Shown: positions 1 to 8,449 of the stretch, piece after piece
Layout: each line of letters opens with the position of its first letter
Position numbering within the stretch: the first letter of the stretch is position 1
From: Citricoccus alkalitolerans
GTDB taxonomy: Bacteria > Actinomycetota > Actinomycetes > Actinomycetales > Micrococcaceae
NCBI RefSeq assembly: GCF_039528175.1
Contig: NZ_BAAALH010000002.1
Location: 1-64,000, forward strand
DNA length: 64,000 bases
Direction: 5' to 3'
Notes under the pieces: generated by a model
What the model was told of the DNA's origin: nothing
The model's input: only the letters and a program-made list of their open reading frames with translations
Database searches by the model: none
Made by a program: the position numbers and the translations under genes

Positions 1-136
1 ATCAACCAATTCAAAAAATTGGCATCAACAAACTTGGCACACTATTGAGTTCTCAAACAACAGGCACATTATGACTACTCACAAGGAATCCGGTAATACC
101 GGCGAAATCTTTGCTTTTCTCATCTGCGGCTTTTCA
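1..136 (-). promoter_or_regulatory. 16S rRNA operon leader (pre-rRNA), truncated at window edge
   Basis: Read on the minus strand, 60 to 37 gives GTTTGAGAACTCAATAGTG followed by the A/T-rich TTTGTTGATGCCAATT stretch. This is the recurring sequence just upstream of 16S rRNA in Micrococcales, thought to carry antitermination and processing signals. It lies downstream of two rrn-type promoters on the same strand. The 16S gene is therefore expected just left of base 1. The recognition is from memory of the family, not from an alignment, and no mature rRNA is present in the window. Confidence 0.7.
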
Positions 137-165
137 AGCTTAGTTCCTTGTTTCCTCCCCGTCAA
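137..165 (-). promoter_or_regulatory. rRNA promoter P2 (proximal)
   Basis: On the minus strand, a -35 TTGACG (165-160) and a -10 TAAGCT (142-137) are separated by 17 bases and followed by TGAAAAGCC. The hexamers match the strong sigma-A type promoters of actinobacterial rRNA operons, and the distal promoter has the same -10. It would transcribe leftwards into the 16S leader. Confidence 0.65.
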
Positions 166-275
166 ATCGGCGTTTCCGGCGATTTTCTGGAGTGGAACCG
201 AAGTCCCTCTGTGTTGTTTCCGGATCTCAGGACCGCCGCTCTGCGACTGGCCCGTTGCTCCGGAGCAACTTTTCT

Positions 276-305
276 AGCTTAGACCCTCTCTCGATTCGGT
301 GTCAA
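276..305 (-). promoter_or_regulatory. rRNA promoter P1 (distal)
   Basis: On the minus strand, a perfect -35 TTGACA (305-300) and a -10 TAAGCT (281-276) are separated by 18 bases. They are followed by TAGAAAAG and then the 16-bp palindrome GTTGCTCCGGAGCAAC at 254-269, which would sit at the start of the transcript. Tandem promoters ahead of rRNA operons are usual in this group. Bases 306-553, upstream of P1 and downstream of the glgB stop, show no further feature that I can support. Confidence 0.65.
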
Positions 306-553
306 ATCCACCGAACCGGGCTTTTCCTCCGGACCGAAGTCCTTCCGAGCTGCCTGGATCATCACCAGCGGTTCTGCCTTGCGGCTTTCCCGGCGCCATG
401 TGTGGTTTCCGACCCCGGTTTCCCGTGGATCTTCGCCGTCTCGGTCTGGAAGAACTTGTCTTCCTCGCCTTGGCACAAGAGAAGACAATACACAGGTTCT
501 GAGGCTTTGCATAATCGGCCGGCCACCGCCCCGGCGAGACGGAATCAGGGGCG

Positions 554-3500
554 TCAGCGGATCGGCCGAAGGTACACCGTTGCGAGTGGCGGGGCGGTGA
601 TCACCGCGGATGCCGGCTGTCCCTGCCACGCCTCATCCGATGCCTCGATCCGTCCGCCGTTGCCCAGCCCGGATCCGCCGTAGCTCTCCGCATCGGTGTT
701 GAGGACCTCGCGCCATGGTCCCGCGAACGGCAGTCCCAGGCGGACTTCGTGATGAGGGTTGCCGGACAGGTTCGTCACGCAGACCAGGGGACGTGCCTCT
801 CCCGCACCGGCCTCCGCCGTGGACCAGCGAATGAACGAGAAGAGGTTCCGATCACCGTCGTTCTGGTCGATCCACTGGAATCCGGCCGGATCGTTGTCCT
901 GGCTCCACAGCTCGGGGGCGTCCCGGTACAGCAGGTTCAGGTCCCGAACGGTCTTCATGAGCCCCTTGTGGCTGGGGGTGTCCGTGAGCCACCAGTCCAG
1001 CCCGTGGGATTCCCGCCATTCCGATTCCTGGCCGAACTCGGAGCCCATGAACAGCAACTGCTTGCCCGGGTGCGCCCACATGTAGGCGTAGTACGCCCGC
1101 AGGGAGGCCAGTTGCTGCCACCGGTCTCCCGGCATCTTGCGCAGCAGCGACCCCTTGCCATGGACCACCTCGTCATGCGAGAGCGGCAGCACGTAGTTCT
1201 CGCTCCAGGCATAGACCGTCGAGAACGTCATCTCGTGGTGATGCCATTTGCGGTTGACCGGGTCCTCGGACAGGTAGCCGAGGGAATCGTGCATCCAGCC
1301 CATGTTCCACTTCAGGCCGAAGCCGAGCCCGTCATGACTGGTGGGCGCGGTCACGCCGGAGAACGCCGTGGACTCCTCGGCGATCATCACGATCCCGGGG
1401 TTGCGCCGGTAGGCCGTGGCCGTGGTCTCCTGCAAGAAGCTGATGGCCTCGAGGTTGTGGTTGCCACCGTGCACGTTCGGCACCCACTCCCCGTCCTCGC
1501 GGGAGTAGTCCAGATACAACATCGAGGCGACGGCGTCCACGCGCAGCCCGTCGATGTGGAACTCCTCCAGCCAATACAGGGCGTTGGCGACCAGGAAGTT
1601 CCGCACCTCGGTACGGCCGTAGTCGAACACGAGGGTGCCCCAGTCCGGGTGTTCGCCCTTGCGCGGGTCGGCGTACTCGTACAGAGGCTGCCCGTCGAAC
1701 GTCGCCAAGGCCCACTCGTCCTTGGGGAAATGTGCGGGCACCCAGTCCAGGAGCACACCGATTCCGGCCTGGTGCAACCGGTCCACCAGATACTTGAAGT
1801 CGTCCGGGGAGCCGAACCGGGACGTGGGAGCGTAGTACCCCGTGACCTGGTAACCCCAGGATCCCCCGAAGGGGTGTTCCGCCACCGGCATGAACTCCAC
1901 ATGGGTGAATCCCTGCCAGGAGACGTACTCGACCAGCTGGTCCGCCAGCTCTCGGTAGCTCAGGCCCGGCCGCCAGGACCCGGCGTGCACCTCATAGACG
2001 CTCATGGCCGCATCGTGCGGATTGGTCGCCGCCCGCTTCTCCATCCACGCCGCGTCCCCGAAGGCGTACCGGGAGTCCTCCACCCGGGAGCCGGAGGCCG
2101 GCGGCACCTCGGTCCAGCGGGCCATGGGGTCGGCCTTGTCCCGCCAGTGGCCGTCGCGGCCGAGGATCGCGTACTTGTAGACGGTTCCGGACCCGATCCC
2201 CGGGACGAAGATCTCCCAGAGGCCCGAGTCTCCCAGCGAGCGCAGGGCGTGCTGGCGCCCGTCCCAGCCATTGAAGTCGCCCTTCACCCGCACGGCCGTG
2301 GCGTTGGGGGCCCAGACGGCGAACGAGGTTCCCGTGATGTCGCCCTGGGGCGAGGAGTAGTGGCGCACCCGCGAGCCGAGGACCGTCCACAGCGTCTCGT
2401 GCCGGCCCTCGCGGAACAGGTGCTGGTCCAGCTCCCCCACGGTGGGCAGGTACCGGTAGGGATCGTCCTGCTCCACCTCGGCCACCCCGGGGTAGGTCAC
2501 TAGGACCCGATAGCCCGGCACATGTCCTGGGTCCGTGGCCGGGGCCGTCCCGACCCACACGCCCTCGTGTTCGTGGCGCAGCGGTACGCGCGTGCCGTCG
2601 TCGAGCAGGACGGCCAGGTCCTCGGCCAGAGGCCGTAGCACCCGGAACGTCACCGTGCCGGTGTCCCCCAGGTGGGCGCCGAGCACTTCGTGCGGCTGGT
2701 GGTAGCGGCCGTGCGCGACGGCGGCCAGCACCTCCGCGTGTACCTCCAGCGGCGCTGCGAGGTCCTTCGCTGTGGTGTCCTGCGCGGCATGATCCGGTTC
2801 CACGGCATCCTCCTGGACGGTGTTCTGGCGTTCTCGGCCCACGGTAGCCGCCGCAGCGGCCCGGCGCAGGAGTCCACGGACGGCCGCGGCGGGGACCGCG
2901 ACCCAGTCGGGGCGGTGACGCAGCTCGTAGGCGGTCTCGTAGAGCGCCTTGTCCAGCATCAGTGCGGTGAAGACGGTGGAGCTGGTGTCCACCGTCGCCC
3001 CGACCGCGGACCCGTAGCCTTCGAGGAAGGCCTGCTGGGCCGGTTCCGTCCAGTCCGGGGCCCCGGACAGGGCGCCGGCGTAGTCGAACGACCGCAGCAT
3101 CCCGACGACATCGCGCAGCGGCAGGTCCCAACCGGACCGCTCCGTCGCCTCCCGGAGGGGTTCGCCCTCGAAGTCGAGGACCGTCCAGCGCCAGCCGTCC
3201 TGTCCCCCGGCGGTAGCCGGCGAGGCCAGGACCTGTCCGAGGTGGTAGTCGGCGTGGATCCGCTGCAGCGGCGGAATCCCGGCTCCCGCCTTCGGGGTGC
3301 GCAGGGAGTCGATCACCGTGCGCAGCGCGTCTCCGTGCTCCTCGCCTACGGCCGTCGCGGCCTGGCGCCACCCCCACCCGAGACGATCCGCGAGCGCCGT
3401 GAGGACGGCCGGTGTTCCCTCGTTTCCGTCGGATCCGCTGGAGGCGGGCCGCGTGCCGAAGGCCTCGGCGAGGGCCAGGTGCAGCCGTCCCGTGGCCGCA

Positions 3501-4315
3501 CCGATCCCGGCAGCCTCGGTGGTGAAGTCGTGTCCGGCGGCGGCCGCATCCGTTGCCAGGCGCCAGGCGTCCCGGGAGTCCTCGATGAACTCACGCAGCA
3601 CACAGAGCTCACCGGTCTCCGCGCCAGCCGTCCCGGGCCGGGTCCACGCCGCCGTGGCCGAGCCGAAAGTCACGGGGACCTCGCTGGAACCGCCGGCGGA
3701 CAGCGCCAGGCCGATCTCGACGTCGGGATGGGTGCCCGGGGCCACAACCCGGAAGAACTTGAGGATGAGCCGCCCTGGTGCCGCGCCCACCACCACGGAC
3801 GTGTTGGACTGCTCGCCCTGGAGCACGCGCAGGTCCAAGGTGCCTGGGGCGAAGGCGGGCCAGTCACGGAAACCGGCGTAGGCATGGCCGGTGGCTCCGC
3901 CGGCCATGCTGCTCTCAAGACGCGTCTCACGGCGCATCAGCTCCAACCAGGCAGCGACGAAGGCCGGGTCCTGGGGGCCGTCATAGACCCATCGGGCGCC
4001 GGACTCCGTGTCCACGCGGCCGATCAGCGCTGTTGAGGCTCCTGGGACGGCCTCCCGCCGCATCGTCAGGGGGACGGACACGGCAACCGCGTCCTCGTTC
4101 TCCCCGCCACCCGCAGGAGCGACCGCGAGGATCAGCAGCAGGAGCTGGACATCGTCGGCGCTGTCTGCAGTCGTGGTCAACCGGAGCTCGCCGGACCGGC
4201 GCAACGTGATGTCTCCCCGGAGCGGGAACCACCGTTGTTCGGGGAGCCACCCGGCGAGGAGTTCGTGAAGGCCGGGGATGTCCGGGAAACGCTCGCCAGC
4301 CGGTGCGCCGGTCAT
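554..4315 (-). CDS. glgB: Maltokinase-glycogen branching enzyme fusion (Mak/Pep2-GlgB)
   Basis: This 1253-residue protein joins two steps of the GlgE pathway. About residues 1-490 look like maltokinase (ATP + maltose to maltose 1-phosphate), with an aminoglycoside-phosphotransferase-like core including HADYHLGQVL and VLDFEGEP. About residues 525-1253 are a GH13 branching enzyme that makes alpha-1,6 branches. It has a CBM48 module (FAVWAPNATAVRVKGDFNGW), the catalytic Asp in GLRVDAVASMLY (near 923), the acid in MIAEEST and the Asp in LSHDEVVHGKGS. The start ATG overlaps the treS stop (ATGA), so the two are translationally coupled. The enzymes are separate proteins in mycobacteria; a fusion of this kind occurs in some other actinobacteria. 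Cytoplasmic. Both halves look intact. Confidence 0.93.
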   Translation of the reverse strand: MTGAPAGERFPDIPGLHELLAGWLPEQRWFPLRGDITLRRSGELRLTTTADSADDVQLLLLILAVAPAGGGENEDAVAVSVPLTMRREAVPGASTALIGRVDTESGARWVYDGPQDPAFVAAWLELMRRETRLESSMAGGATGHAYAGFRDWPAFAPGTLDLRVLQGEQSNTSVVVGAAPGRLILKFFRVVAPGTHPDVEIGLALSAGGSSEVPVTFGSATAAWTRPGTAGAETGELCVLREFIEDSRDAWRLATDAAAAGHDFTTEAAGIGAATGRLHLALAEAFGTRPASSGSDGNEGTPAVLTALADRLGWGWRQAATAVGEEHGDALRTVIDSLRTPKAGAGIPPLQRIHADYHLGQVLASPATAGGQDGWRWTVLDFEGEPLREATERSGWDLPLRDVVGMLRSFDYAGALSGAPDWTEPAQQAFLEGYGSAVGATVDTSSTVFTALMLDKALYETAYELRHRPDWVAVPAAAVRGLLRRAAAAATVGRERQNTVQEDAVEPDHAAQDTTAKDLAAPLEVHAEVLAAVAHGRYHQPHEVLGAHLGDTGTVTFRVLRPLAEDLAVLLDDGTRVPLRHEHEGVWVGTAPATDPGHVPGYRVLVTYPGVAEVEQDDPYRYLPTVGELDQHLFREGRHETLWTVLGSRVRHYSSPQGDITGTSFAVWAPNATAVRVKGDFNGWDGRQHALRSLGDSGLWEIFVPGIGSGTVYKYAILGRDGHWRDKADPMARWTEVPPASGSRVEDSRYAFGDAAWMEKRAATNPHDAAMSVYEVHAGSWRPGLSYRELADQLVEYVSWQGFTHVEFMPVAEHPFGGSWGYQVTGYYAPTSRFGSPDDFKYLVDRLHQAGIGVLLDWVPAHFPKDEWALATFDGQPLYEYADPRKGEHPDWGTLVFDYGRTEVRNFLVANALYWLEEFHIDGLRVDAVASMLYLDYSREDGEWVPNVHGGNHNLEAISFLQETTATAYRRNPGIVMIAEESTAFSGVTAPTSHDGLGFGLKWNMGWMHDSLGYLSEDPVNRKWHHHEMTFSTVYAWSENYVLPLSHDEVVHGKGSLLRKMPGDRWQQLASLRAYYAYMWAHPGKQLLFMGSEFGQESEWRESHGLDWWLTDTPSHKGLMKTVRDLNLLYRDAPELWSQDNDPAGFQWIDQNDGDRNLFSFIRWSTAEAGAGEARPLVCVTNLSGNPHHEVRLGLPFAGPWREVLNTDAESYGGSGLGNGGRIEASDEAWQGQPASAVITAPPLATVYLRPIR

Positions 4316-6120
4316 CGGTTCCGCCCCGCAGTGAGGTCCGGGGTGATGACGGGCATCGCCGTGGTGTAGGGGTTCGGCCGGCCGGACAGCGCCGCCGCAT
4401 CGGCCCCCGGCATCGGCTCCGGGCCGGTCCGCAGCCGCAGCCAGTAGAAGCCATGGCCGGGCAGGGTCACGGGCAGCCGGCCGTCCTCACCGATGTCGAG
4501 GAACGGTCGGCCGCCGAAGACATCGCGCAGGCCCCGGCCCGCATAGCCCGGCACGCTCAGCCAGGTGGCCACCGGTTCCGGGGCGAGGTTGAAGATGCAG
4601 AGCACCGTCTCGGGGTACAGGTCCTCCTTCTCGGAGGCGGGAAGGTCCCGGATGAAGGCGAGGACCTGTTCGGCCTCGGCCTCCACCACCGTGAAATCGC
4701 CCAACCCGAACACGGGATGCCGCTTGCGGACGGCGAGGGTCTCGCGGACCCAGTGCAGCAGGGAGCCGTTGGAGGCCAGCTGCGCCTCCACGTTGACGTG
4801 GTTGTAGTGGTAGACGAGCGACTGGATGACCGGCAGGTAGAGCTTGCCCGGATCGGCCTCGGAGAACCCTGCGTTGCGGTCCGGGTTCCACTGCATGGGG
4901 GTGCGGGAGGCGTCCCGGTCCGGCAGCCAGATGTTGTCCCCCATGCCGAGTTCGTCCCCGTAGTACAGGAACGGCGAGCCCGGCATGGCCAGCAGCAGCG
5001 CGTGGATCAGTTCGAGCTCGGACCGGTTGTTGTCCAGCAGGGAGGCGAGCCGGCGGCGGATGCCCACGTTGGCGCGCATGCGTGAGTCCGGGGCATACCA
5101 TCCGAGCATCGCCTGGCGTTCCTCCGGGGTGACCATCTCGAGGGTGAGCTCATCGTGGTTGCGCAGGAACGTGCCCCACTGGGTGCCGGCGGGGATCTGC
5201 GGGGTCTCGGCCAACGCTTCGAGGATCGCCGTGGCCTTGTGGTCGCGCAGGGCGTAGAAGATCTTCGGCATGATCGGGAAGTGGAAGCACATGTGGCATT
5301 CCGGTTCCTCCTCCGAACCGAAGTAGTCCACCACGTCCGCCGGCGGTTGGTTGGCCTCGGCGATGATCACCCGGCCCGGGTACTCCGCGTCCACCATGGC
5401 CCGCAGCTGCTGCAGGAAGCCGTGGGTGCGCGGGTCGTTCTCGCAGTCGGTGCCCTCCTCCTCGAAGAGATAGGGGATGGCGTCAGCACGGAAACCGTCC
5501 ACGCCCATGTCCATCCAATAGCGGACCACGTCGAACAGCGCCTCGATCACGGCGGGATTCTCGAAGTTCAGGTCCGGCTGGTGGGAGAAGAAGCGGTGCC
5601 AGAAGAACTGGCGGCGGACCGGGTCGAATGCCCAGTTGGACTCCTCCGTGTCCACGAAGATGATACGGGCGTCCTGGTACTTCTCATCCGTGTCACTCCA
5701 CACGTAGAAGTCGCCGTACGGGCCGTCCGGGTCAGACCGGGACTCCTGGAACCAGGGGTGCTGGTCCGAGGTGTGGTTCAACGGCAGGTCGATGATGACC
5801 CTGAGCCCGCGCGCATGGGCCTCGGCCACGAGCCTCTTGAAGTCCGAGGCGGTGCCGAACTCGTCCAGCACCTCGTAGTAGTCCGCGATGTCATAGCCGC
5901 CGTCCCGCAGCGGTGAGCGGTAGAACGGGGGTACCCACAGGCAGTCGATGCCCAGCCACTGCAGGTAATCCAACTTGTTGATCAGACCCTCGAAGTCCCC
6001 AGACCCGTCCCCGTTGTCATCGTGGAAGGCCCGCACGAGCACCTCGTAGAACACGGCGGTCCGGAACCAGTCCGGGTCGTGGGAGATTCCGTGGGTGTGC
6101 ATCTGGAAGGAATGGGCCAT
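4312..6120 (-). CDS. treS: Trehalose synthase (maltose alpha-D-glucosyltransferase)
   Basis: This 602-residue GH13 enzyme interconverts maltose and trehalose, supplying maltose to maltokinase. It begins MAHSFQMHTHG; upstream in-frame codons exist but run into glgE, and this ATG overlaps the glgE stop (TGATG), which fixes the start. Seen in the sequence: FYEVLVRAFHDDNGDGSGDF at the N-terminus, the nucleophile in DGFRADAIPYLF, the acid in VIIAEANQPP, NHDELT, and the TreS-typical LYYGDELGMGDN. The C-terminus has the usual beta domain. Second gene of the glgE-treS-mak/glgB operon. No maltokinase domain is fused to it; that sits on GlgB. Confidence 0.95.
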   Translation of the reverse strand: MAHSFQMHTHGISHDPDWFRTAVFYEVLVRAFHDDNGDGSGDFEGLINKLDYLQWLGIDCLWVPPFYRSPLRDGGYDIADYYEVLDEFGTASDFKRLVAEAHARGLRVIIDLPLNHTSDQHPWFQESRSDPDGPYGDFYVWSDTDEKYQDARIIFVDTEESNWAFDPVRRQFFWHRFFSHQPDLNFENPAVIEALFDVVRYWMDMGVDGFRADAIPYLFEEEGTDCENDPRTHGFLQQLRAMVDAEYPGRVIIAEANQPPADVVDYFGSEEEPECHMCFHFPIMPKIFYALRDHKATAILEALAETPQIPAGTQWGTFLRNHDELTLEMVTPEERQAMLGWYAPDSRMRANVGIRRRLASLLDNNRSELELIHALLLAMPGSPFLYYGDELGMGDNIWLPDRDASRTPMQWNPDRNAGFSEADPGKLYLPVIQSLVYHYNHVNVEAQLASNGSLLHWVRETLAVRKRHPVFGLGDFTVVEAEAEQVLAFIRDLPASEKEDLYPETVLCIFNLAPEPVATWLSVPGYAGRGLRDVFGGRPFLDIGEDGRLPVTLPGHGFYWLRLRTGPEPMPGADAAALSGRPNPYTTAMPVITPDLTAGRNR

Positions 6121-8264
6121 CAGCTGTGGCGCACCACCTTCAGCACGTGGGCCGGTTCCACGGCCGGGTCCAGCCGTACGTAGTTGTCCGCGCCCCACCG
6201 CCAGCGGGTACCGGTGATCAGGTCCTCCACCTCGAACCGGCCTCCGGAGTCCAGGTCCGCCGGGTCCAGGTCCAGGGCCGCCAGGTCGAGCGAGACGGTG
6301 GCCTCTCGCGCCGCGTGCGGATCGCAGTTCAGCACCACGATGACCGTGTCCGCCGAACCCGGCAGGGATTCTGTGAGGGCGGCGGCATCCGGAACACCGG
6401 GGAACACCGAACCCGCGACGCCGGCCGGCCCCCGGTACTGGCCGTCCGGCAGGTGGCGGCGGGACTTGGAGAAGGCCAGGATCCCCTCATTGTCCGCTGG
6501 GTGCAGGACGAGGTTCTGCAGGTCCTGGAACGTCGGGTGGGCCCGGCGGATCTGGTTCAGACGGGTGATGTAGGGAGCGAGCGAGGCGCCCCGGGCCTCG
6601 GCACCGGCGAAGTCGCGGGGCCGGTACTCGTACTTCTCATTGTCGATGTACTCCTCGGCGCCCGGACGTGCCACATGCTCGAACAGCTCGAAACCGGCGT
6701 ACATGCCCCACATCGGACTGGACAGGGCCGCCAGCACGGCACGGATCTTGAAGGCCGCGGGCCCGCCGAATTGCAGGAACTCCGTGAGGATGTCCGGGGT
6801 GTTGACGAAGAAGTTCGGACGGTAGAACGCCGGGGTCTCGGCCGTGACCTCGTGCAGGTACTCGGCGATCTCGTCCCGCGTGTTCCGCCACGTGAAGTAG
6901 GAGTAGGACTGTTGGAATCCGGCCCGGCCCAGGGCGTGCATCATGGCCGGCCGGGTGAAGGCCTCCGCCAGGAACACGACCTCGGGATGGCTGCGGTGCA
7001 CCTTGGCGATGAGCCACTCCCAGAACCACAGGGGCTTGGTGTGCGGGTTGTCCACCCGGAAGATCTTCACGCCGCGGGCGATCCACAGCTCCACGACCCT
7101 CAGGACGGCCCGCCGCAGACCTCGGGGGTCGTTGTCGAAGTTCAGCGGATAGATGTCCTGGTACTTCTTCGGCGGATTCTCCGCATAGGCGATGGATCCG
7201 TCCGCCCGGGTGGTGAACCACTCGGGGTGCTCGGCGACCCAGGGGTGGTCCGGGGAGCACTGCAGGGCCAGGTCGAGGGCGACCTCCAATCCCAGCCCGG
7301 CGGCCCGGTCGACGAACCCGGCGAAGTCCTCGGCGGTGCCGAGATCGGGGTGGATCGCATCATGGCCGCCCTCCGGCGATCCGATGGCCCACGGTGAACC
7401 CGGGTCGTGGGGTCCTGCCTCCAGCGCGTTGTTCGGGCCCTTGCGGTGGGCCTGGCCGATCGGGTGGATCGGTGGGAGGTAGATGACGTCGAAGCCCATC
7501 TCCGCGACCGCTGGGAGCCGGCCGGCCGCCGTCGTGAAGGTTCCGGAGGCCCAGGTCCCCGATTCCGGGTGGTAGACGGCCCCCTCGGAGCGGGGGAAGA
7601 ACTCGTACCAGGCACCGCGGCCGGCCAGCGCACGCTGTACGTCCAGCGGGTAGGCGGGCGACGGGGAGACGAACTCGCGGATCGGACGGGCAGCGAGCAC
7701 GTCGACCAGGTCCGGGTCCTCGGCTGCCAGCAGGCGCTCCTGGGTGCCCCGCGTGGTGTCCTCGAGCCCCCGCACGGCGCGGGCCAGGACAGCCCGGTCT
7801 GCCTCGGAACGGCCGGGATCCGCGGCGGCCTTTCGGAATAGGGTGCCGCCCTCGGCGAGCATCAGCTCGACGTCGGACCCGACCTCGATCTTGACGGTCG
7901 CGGCGTGGTGCCAGGTCGCATAGGGATCGGACCAGCCCTCGATGGTGAAGGTGTGGGGCCCGACGGCCGCTGGCCGCAGCGTGGCCAGGAACTCGTCCAG
8001 CCCGGGAGCGCCCTCGGTCATGCGCGTCCGCTGGACTTCGGCACCGTCCGGGCCGTAGAGGACGGCCGTGGCCCCGAGCCGGTCATGCCCCTCGCGGAAC
8101 ACGGTGGCGCGGACCGGGATGTCCTCGCCGATCAGCGCCTTGGCCGGGACGGCGCCGCAGTGGACCACCGGCTGGACACCGGTGACCGGAATGCGGCCCA
8201 CCTTGACCTCGGTGCGGACCATCGGCATTCGGACAGAATCACTTGAATTCTTGGCAGCTCCCAC
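6120..8264 (-). CDS. glgE: Alpha-1,4-glucan:maltose-1-phosphate maltosyltransferase
   Basis: This 714-residue enzyme transfers maltose from maltose 1-phosphate to the non-reducing end of alpha-1,4-glucan. The N-terminal beta domain is followed by a GH13_3 barrel with IYLPPIHPIGQAHRKGPNN, the substrate-pocket segment NPPKKYQDIYPLNF, the nucleophile in IFRVDNPHTKP and the acid in FLAEAFTRP. These are diagnostic of GlgE rather than of an ordinary amylase. First gene of the operon, with a 185-bp divergent promoter region shared with glgP. Position 8264 is the most upstream ATG; a GTG or ATG a few codons in (near MPMVRTEVKVGRIPV) is also possible. Confidence 0.95.
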   Translation of the reverse strand: MGAAKNSSDSVRMPMVRTEVKVGRIPVTGVQPVVHCGAVPAKALIGEDIPVRATVFREGHDRLGATAVLYGPDGAEVQRTRMTEGAPGLDEFLATLRPAAVGPHTFTIEGWSDPYATWHHAATVKIEVGSDVELMLAEGGTLFRKAAADPGRSEADRAVLARAVRGLEDTTRGTQERLLAAEDPDLVDVLAARPIREFVSPSPAYPLDVQRALAGRGAWYEFFPRSEGAVYHPESGTWASGTFTTAAGRLPAVAEMGFDVIYLPPIHPIGQAHRKGPNNALEAGPHDPGSPWAIGSPEGGHDAIHPDLGTAEDFAGFVDRAAGLGLEVALDLALQCSPDHPWVAEHPEWFTTRADGSIAYAENPPKKYQDIYPLNFDNDPRGLRRAVLRVVELWIARGVKIFRVDNPHTKPLWFWEWLIAKVHRSHPEVVFLAEAFTRPAMMHALGRAGFQQSYSYFTWRNTRDEIAEYLHEVTAETPAFYRPNFFVNTPDILTEFLQFGGPAAFKIRAVLAALSSPMWGMYAGFELFEHVARPGAEEYIDNEKYEYRPRDFAGAEARGASLAPYITRLNQIRRAHPTFQDLQNLVLHPADNEGILAFSKSRRHLPDGQYRGPAGVAGSVFPGVPDAAALTESLPGSADTVIVVLNCDPHAAREATVSLDLAALDLDPADLDSGGRFEVEDLITGTRWRWGADNYVRLDPAVEPAHVLKVVRHS

Positions 8265-8449
8265 GGCCCCGACGTTACCGGGGCGATCCCCCCGTGGCCA
8301 CTGATCGGGACGAAATCGTGAACCCGTGACGCGTGATCCCCTGCTGGGAGGGTTCGGGGAGCCGAGGATTCAACCGGCGGCCAACCACGCGTCGTTCGGG
8401 GTTCACCCGGCAGTCCCGCGGCGTGGCGGGCCCCGTGGATAATGGCCGG

